A DNA stretch of 64,000 nucleotides from DUOH01 sp036562625 (GTDB taxonomy: Bacteria > Bacillota > UBA4882 > UBA10575): assembly GCA_036562625.1 (NCBI GenBank), contig DATCJV010000037.1, forward strand, positions 3,891-67,890, written 5' to 3'. Shown here piece by piece: positions 59,769-64,000 of the stretch (its first letter is position 1; the number at the start of each line of letters is the position of its first letter). The notes under the pieces were generated by a model. The model had not been told where the DNA came from. It searched no databases and saw nothing but the letters and a program-made list of their open reading frames with translations. The position numbers and the translations under genes are program-made.

Positions 59769-60842
59769 ATGTCGCTTCAAGACAAGAAGGCTCAATTGAT
59801 TCCTGCTTGGATCAGAAGTTCCGGCCCAGAGGATGGGGTGGTCTTAAGTAGCCGGATCAGGCTGGCCAGAAATTTGAAGAATATACCCTTTCCCCATTAT
59901 GCGGGGGAGAAAGCGTTGGAAAGCGTCTTGGATCAAGTGGAAAGGGCGATCGATCTATCGGGGAATAAGAAAAATATCCGAGCACAGAATCAAAGACTAA
60001 AACTTACTCGTTTGGATTCATTAAACCAGTTGGAGCGGTTGGTATTAGTAGAAAAGCATCTAGTCAGCCCAAATTTGATCAACCACCCTGCCCATCGTGG
60101 GGTGGTCACCAATGATGATGAGACGCTCGCCGTCATGGTGAATGAAGAGGACCATATTCGCATCCAAATTCTTACTCCCGGCCTGGAATTGGAAGGAGCT
60201 TGGGAGACAGCTAATGAGATTGACGACTTTTTTGAGGCTTCTTTGGAGTATGCCTTTGATGAGACCAGGGGCTTTTTAACCTCTTGTCCTACTAATCTAG
60301 GTACCGGACTGAGGGCTTCGGTCATGGTGCACCTGCCCGGACTGGTGATGGTGGATCAAGCGAAAAAGGTTCTCTCCGCCCTGCCTCAGGTAGGATTGAA
60401 TGTCCGGGGGATCTATGGAGAGGGTACGGAGTCAAAAGGTAATTTATTTCAAATTTCCAATCAGGTTACTCTAGGGCAGAGTGAAAGTGATTTGATCAGT
60501 AATTTGCTCTCCTTGACCAAACAAGTTATAGACCAAGAAAAGGCTGTGCGGGAAGCGCTATTAAAAGAATCCAAAGTGCAGATGGAAAATAGAGTACACC
60601 GGGCTTACGGGATACTGACTCAAGCTCGGATCATCTCCTCTGATGAGGCCATGCGGTTGCTTTCCGATGTTTGGCTGGGGATCGAGTGTGGGTTAATCAC
60701 GGATTTGCCGGCGAAGAAGGTCAAAGAATTAATTCTGCTAATTCGCATCGCTATTTTGCAGCAGTTGATCGGAAGGGAAATGACAGCTGAAGAACGGGAT
60801 TACTATCGCGCGGCAGTGATTAGAGACCATCTCAAAGGGTAA
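59769..60842 (+). CDS. mcsB: McsB, protein arginine kinase
   Basis: McsB phosphorylates arginines and marks proteins for ClpCP. The 357-residue protein has the ATP:guanido phosphotransferase core: VVLSSRIRLARNLKNIPFP, NDDETLAVMVNEEDHIRIQ, FLTSCPTNLGTGLRASVMVH with the substrate-site Cys, and GEGTESKGNLFQISNQ. The C-terminal region contains RAYGILTQAR-ISSDEAM. The length is normal. Spacing to mcsA is 27 bp and GGAAGGTGG lies upstream of the ATG, consistent with one operon. Confidence 0.96.
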   Translation: MSLQDKKAQLIPAWIRSSGPEDGVVLSSRIRLARNLKNIPFPHYAGEKALESVLDQVERAIDLSGNKKNIRAQNQRLKLTRLDSLNQLERLVLVEKHLVSPNLINHPAHRGVVTNDDETLAVMVNEEDHIRIQILTPGLELEGAWETANEIDDFFEASLEYAFDETRGFLTSCPTNLGTGLRASVMVHLPGLVMVDQAKKVLSALPQVGLNVRGIYGEGTESKGNLFQISNQVTLGQSESDLISNLLSLTKQVIDQEKAVREALLKESKVQMENRVHRAYGILTQARIISSDEAMRLLSDVWLGIECGLITDLPAKKVKELILLIRIAILQQLIGREMTAEERDYYRAAVIRDHLKG

Positions 60843-60878
60843 ATTATTAAGGCCTGTATTTAGTACTAAAACGATGAC

Positions 60879-60896
60879 TGGAAAAATTTTTCCAGG
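60879..60896 (+). repeat. 18-bp perfect palindrome between mcsB and clpC
   Basis: CTGGAAAAATTTTTCCAG reads the same on both strands. In RNA it can form only a CTGGAAA stem with a tight A/U loop; there is no T run after it. It may be an operator, an RNA processing hairpin or a chance event. Confidence 0.5.
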
Positions 60897-60923
60897 AAGA
60901 CAATAAAAAGGGGTGAAGTTGGG

Positions 60924-63350
60924 ATGTTTGAAAGATTCACGGAAAGAGCGCGAAAAGTGGTGTTGCATGCGCAAAAGGAAGCAATCAGGCTAAGGCATAA
61001 TGTCGTAGGTACAGAGCATCTTCTTTTGGGGTTGGTGCAAGAAGGTGAGGGAATCGCCGGTCGAGCACTACAAGGCTTGGAGATAGATTTATCGAAAGTT
61101 CGGAGTGAAGTTGAGAAGATCATCGGCGTCGGCGATCAGATAATCATCGGGGAGGTTCCTTTTACCCCCAGGGCAAAAAGGGTGTTGGAAATGGCTTTTG
61201 ACGAAGCTCGGCAGCTGGGGCATAATTATATCGGCACCGAACATATCCTCTTAGGATTAATCCGAGAGGGGGAGGGAGTGGCCGCGCAGGTTCTGAAAAA
61301 CCTCGGTGTGGATTTGGAGAACGCCAGAAAACAGGTGATGAATTTATTGGGAGGCGCGGTCGGCGCCGGGATCCCCGGTAAGACGGGGGGACCAAATAAA
61401 ACCCAGACTTTGAACCAGTTTGGACGGGATTTGACGGAATTGGCCAGAATTGGAAAGCTGGATCCAGTGATCGGTCGGGTAAAGGAGATTGAACGGGTTA
61501 TACAGGTCCTATCCAGAAGAACAAAGAACAACCCGGTTTTAATAGGAGAACCTGGTGTGGGAAAGACCGCCATCGCAGAGGGTTTAGCCCAGAAGATTAT
61601 TAACGGAGATGTTCCGGAAATTCTGAAAAACAAGAGGGTAATCACTCTTGATCTAGGCGCTATGGTCGCCGGTTCCAAATACCGTGGTGAATTTGAGGAA
61701 CGTATGAAAAAGGTGATGGAAGAGATCAGGAACGCCGGTGACGTCATTCTCTTTATTGATGAGTTGCATACCTTAATTGGAGCCGGAGCAGCGGAAGGCG
61801 CCATCGATGCGGCCAATATCCTAAAACCCGTTTTAGCCCGAGGCGAGCTGCAATGCATCGGCGCCACCACTTTGGACGAGTATAGAAAGCATATTGAAAA
61901 AGACGCAGCTTTGGAGCGCAGATTTCAGCCGATTGTCGTTGGTGAACCGACCAGGGAAGAATCTGTGGAAATCCTTAAGGGGTTGCGGGACAGATATGAA
62001 GCGCACCACAGAGTAAAAATCACTGATGATGCGATTGAGGCAGCGGTCACCCTTTCGGATCGCTATATATCCGACCGTTTCCTTCCTGACAAAGCCATTG
62101 ATCTAATGGATGAGGCCGCTTCCAAAGTGCGGATGCAGACTACCATCACACCACCTAATCTGAAGAGTTTAGAAGATGAGATCCTCCAAGTGCAAAAGGA
62201 GAAGGAGGCCTCCATCGGGAATGAAGAATTCGAGCAAGCGGCCAAACTCCGTGATAAGGAACAACAGTTACGCGCCAGGCTGGAAGAGGAGAAAAATTCA
62301 TGGAAGAATCAGCAGGGGCGAGAAGAACCTATGGTGACTGCGGAGGAAATTGCACAGGTCGTTTCCAGTTGGACGGGAGTGCCGGTCACTAAATTGCAGG
62401 AAGGCGAGGCCGAACGACTGTTACGGCTGGAAGAGATTCTGCATGCCCGGGTTATAGGCCAAGATGAGGCTGTAGACATAGTCTCCAGGGCTGTTCGTCG
62501 GGCTAGAGCAGGTTTGAAGGATCCGAAACGGCCGATTGGTTCGTTTATTTTCCTTGGACCGACCGGGGTTGGCAAGACTGAATTGGCTAGAGCGTTAGCT
62601 GAGGCGCTCTTTGGGGACGAAAATGCCATGGTCAGGATCGATATGTCCGAGTATATGGAGAGACACGCTGTCTCTCGCCTGGTCGGCGCTCCTCCGGGTT
62701 ATGTAGGATATGACGAAGGAGGACAATTAACCGAGAGGATAAGAAGAAAGCCTTATAGTGTGGTGCTCTTGGATGAGATTGAGAAAGCCCACCCTGAGGT
62801 CTTTAATATCCTGCTACAAGTCTTGGAGGATGGAAGATTGACTGATTCCCAAGGACGTACAGTTGACTTTAAAAATACCGTCCTAATTATGACTTCGAAT
62901 GTGGGCGCGAACCTGATTGACCACTCTACAACTATTGGTTTTCAGATTGATCGGGATGAAGACCGGAGTAATTACGAGCGTATGAAGACCCGGGTGCTGG
63001 ACGAGTTGAAGCGAACTTTCCGTCCAGAGTTTCTTAACCGCCTTGATGAGGTGATTGTCTTCCGCTCCCTGTCCATGGAACAACTGGAGTCCATTGTCGA
63101 TCTGATGTTGGAGAAAGTCTATGAGCAGCTCGGAGAGAAGGAGATCCATCTTGAGGTGGACAAAGAAGCGAAAGCTATTCTTTCCAAAGAAGGATATGAT
63201 CCGGCGTTTGGCGCCAGACCGCTACGCCGCGCTATTCAAAGATTGATTGAAAATCCCCTTGCTGATGAGCTGTTGAAGGGTAACTTTAAACGGGGAGACC
63301 GGATCAAGGCAGTAGCGAAAGAGGGAAAGATTCAATTTATTAAGGCCTGA
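60924..63350 (+). CDS. clpC: ClpC, AAA+ unfoldase of ClpCP protease
   Basis: ClpC unfolds substrates, including arginine-phosphorylated proteins, for ClpP. The 808-residue protein has two N-terminal Clp-N repeats (MFERFTERARKVVLHAQKEA, NYIGTEHILLGLI), D1 with GEPGVGKTAIAEGLA and VILFIDELHTLIGAG, a middle coiled domain with UVR-like KEASIGNEEFEQAAKLRDKE, D2 with GPTGVGKTELARALAEALF and a VVLLDEIEKAHPEV Walker B, and the ClpB_D2-small C terminus. The KYRGEFEERMK pore loop is present. GGGGTGA precedes the ATG. It is the last gene before the operon terminator. Confidence 0.97.
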   Translation: MFERFTERARKVVLHAQKEAIRLRHNVVGTEHLLLGLVQEGEGIAGRALQGLEIDLSKVRSEVEKIIGVGDQIIIGEVPFTPRAKRVLEMAFDEARQLGHNYIGTEHILLGLIREGEGVAAQVLKNLGVDLENARKQVMNLLGGAVGAGIPGKTGGPNKTQTLNQFGRDLTELARIGKLDPVIGRVKEIERVIQVLSRRTKNNPVLIGEPGVGKTAIAEGLAQKIINGDVPEILKNKRVITLDLGAMVAGSKYRGEFEERMKKVMEEIRNAGDVILFIDELHTLIGAGAAEGAIDAANILKPVLARGELQCIGATTLDEYRKHIEKDAALERRFQPIVVGEPTREESVEILKGLRDRYEAHHRVKITDDAIEAAVTLSDRYISDRFLPDKAIDLMDEAASKVRMQTTITPPNLKSLEDEILQVQKEKEASIGNEEFEQAAKLRDKEQQLRARLEEEKNSWKNQQGREEPMVTAEEIAQVVSSWTGVPVTKLQEGEAERLLRLEEILHARVIGQDEAVDIVSRAVRRARAGLKDPKRPIGSFIFLGPTGVGKTELARALAEALFGDENAMVRIDMSEYMERHAVSRLVGAPPGYVGYDEGGQLTERIRRKPYSVVLLDEIEKAHPEVFNILLQVLEDGRLTDSQGRTVDFKNTVLIMTSNVGANLIDHSTTIGFQIDRDEDRSNYERMKTRVLDELKRTFRPEFLNRLDEVIVFRSLSMEQLESIVDLMLEKVYEQLGEKEIHLEVDKEAKAILSKEGYDPAFGARPLRRAIQRLIENPLADELLKGNFKRGDRIKAVAKEGKIQFIKA

Positions 63351-63431
63351 CTGGCGAAGGCAGTACTATCGTAAAAAGAGGCGGGCTTTGTTTGGGACTG
63401 ACGTGTAAGAAACTGGATTTTAAAAACGGAC

Positions 63432-63468
63432 GCAGAAAAATCCTTCCAAACTGGAAGGATTTTTCTGC
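63432..63468 (+). terminator. strong terminator of the ctsR-clpC operon
   Basis: A perfect 16-bp stem, GCAGAAAAATCCTTCC (63432-63447) and its complement (63453-63468), with an AAACT loop. The distal arm carries the T run. Confidence 0.9.
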
Positions 63469-63567
63469 TATTATCAGAATATTTGTCATAACAACAGGTA
63501 TTTCTTCTTGATCAACTTATTCAGAACAAACAAGAGGAATTTTGCTTTTACCGGTGAGGGAGGGAAA

Positions 63568-64000
63568 ATGGGCGTTTTCTATGTATGCCGGGAGTGCGGC
63601 TACGAGTCCCTAAAATGGCTGGGCCGCTGTCCGGCGTGTGACGGTTGGAATACACTGAACGAGATCACTCAGGAAACAGCGAAGAGGAAAGAACGAAGGC
63701 GGAGTGAGAGTGTGCTGCTGGCCCTCGGCCAAGACCTCCCCGAAAGTTTTAACCGGGTGCAGACCGGTGAGACGGATTTAGACCGGATCCTCGGCGGTGG
63801 TGTGGTCCCCGGTTCACTGATTTTATTGGGTGGAGAGCCTGGGATCGGCAAGTCTACTCTACTTTTGCAGACTGCAGCCGGTCTTGCCGAAAACTATGGA
63901 AAGGTGATTTATGTAAGCGCCGAAGAATCCGCTTCTCAGGTCGGAATCAGAGCCGAACGCCTCGGTTTATTGAACGCCTCCTTAAACGGTGAGTTGTTAC
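63568..64000 (+). CDS. radA: RadA/Sms DNA repair protein, 5' part
   Basis: The frame from ATG 63568, after GGGAGGG, is open to the window end (144 codons). It has the RadA four-Cys zinc finger (CRECGYESLKWLGRCPAC), a basic linker, the DLDRILGGGVVPGSLILLGG lead-in and the Walker A GEPGIGKSTLLLQ with SAEESASQVGIRAERL. RadA is a RecA-like helicase for recombination. It follows clpC as in many Firmicutes. Confidence 0.95.
   Translation, partial: MGVFYVCRECGYESLKWLGRCPACDGWNTLNEITQETAKRKERRRSESVLLALGQDLPESFNRVQTGETDLDRILGGGVVPGSLILLGGEPGIGKSTLLLQTAAGLAENYGKVIYVSAEESASQVGIRAERLGLLNASLNGELL

Overview
The window reads as chromosomal DNA of an endospore-forming Bacillota (Firmicutes) that also has an outer membrane. 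The spore side is shown by SpoVG, SpoVT, SpoIID, YabP, YabQ, YyaC and a SipL-like SPOCS/LysM protein. The Gram-positive housekeeping core is shown by ctsR-mcsA-mcsB-clpC-radA, DivIC, Ctc, and the Mfd/SpoVT order. The diderm side is shown by a signal-peptide-bearing beta-barrel porin ending in Phe (41659-42750), an Omp85/BamA-type barrel (52829-53968) and a chaperone-usher-like pilus cluster (30181-35348). A Limnochordia/Hydrogenispora-like lineage would fit, but this is inference from gene content, not a placement.

Layout. 1-9.3 kb: end of a GntR/FCD regulator, a MobA-like nucleotidyltransferase, spoVG, tRNA-Gln, glmU, ctc, pth, mfd, spoVT, in nearly the Bacillus subtilis order (prs is absent). 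9.4-14.5 kb: an unknown gene, a TM1266-type hydrogenase-regulator homologue, a HAD phosphatase, a GluP-like rhomboid-TPR protease and citramalate synthase. 14.6-17.6 kb: a peptidoglycan-binding protein and a SipL-like protein. 17.7-22.4 kb: FmdB-type zinc ribbon, argS, a DUF624-like membrane protein, pyrG. 22.5-27.4 kb: lytic transglycosylase, yabQ, divIC, tex, yabR, tRNA-Met, tRNA-Lys. 27.7-30.0 kb: flavin reductase-like protein, VanY-type peptidase and two unknown genes. 30.2-35.3 kb (minus): two-domain subunit, small pilin-like subunit, PapD-like chaperone and usher. 35.5-39.1 kb (minus): B12-dependent ribonucleotide reductase and a bile-acid/Na+ symporter family protein. 39.4-45.3 kb: uvrC, porin, stand-alone sugar-ABC ATPase, ROK glucokinase. 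45.4-54.9 kb: yyaC, VanW protein, membrane protein, mazG, spoIID, yabP, a metallopeptidase/beta-propeller protein coupled to an Omp85 barrel, a secreted unknown. 55.0-58.4 kb: cheB, HDOD, rho. 58.7-64.0 kb: ctsR operon and the start of radA.

The B. subtilis spoVG-to-yabR block is recognisable but broken into pieces: yabP lies about 27 kb from yabQ-divIC, beside spoIID and mazG. The tRNA pair after yabR resembles the arrangement after B. subtilis yabR. Envelope genes are inserted between these spore and housekeeping segments. The porin, the adjacent MsmX-like ATPase and glucokinase could together serve carbohydrate uptake across two membranes. The most unusual piece is the pilus cluster: its usher has a C terminus made of two SdrD-B-like modules, and its promoter-proximal subunit has two copies of the pilin fold motif. 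No insertion sequence, prophage, CRISPR array or rRNA was seen.
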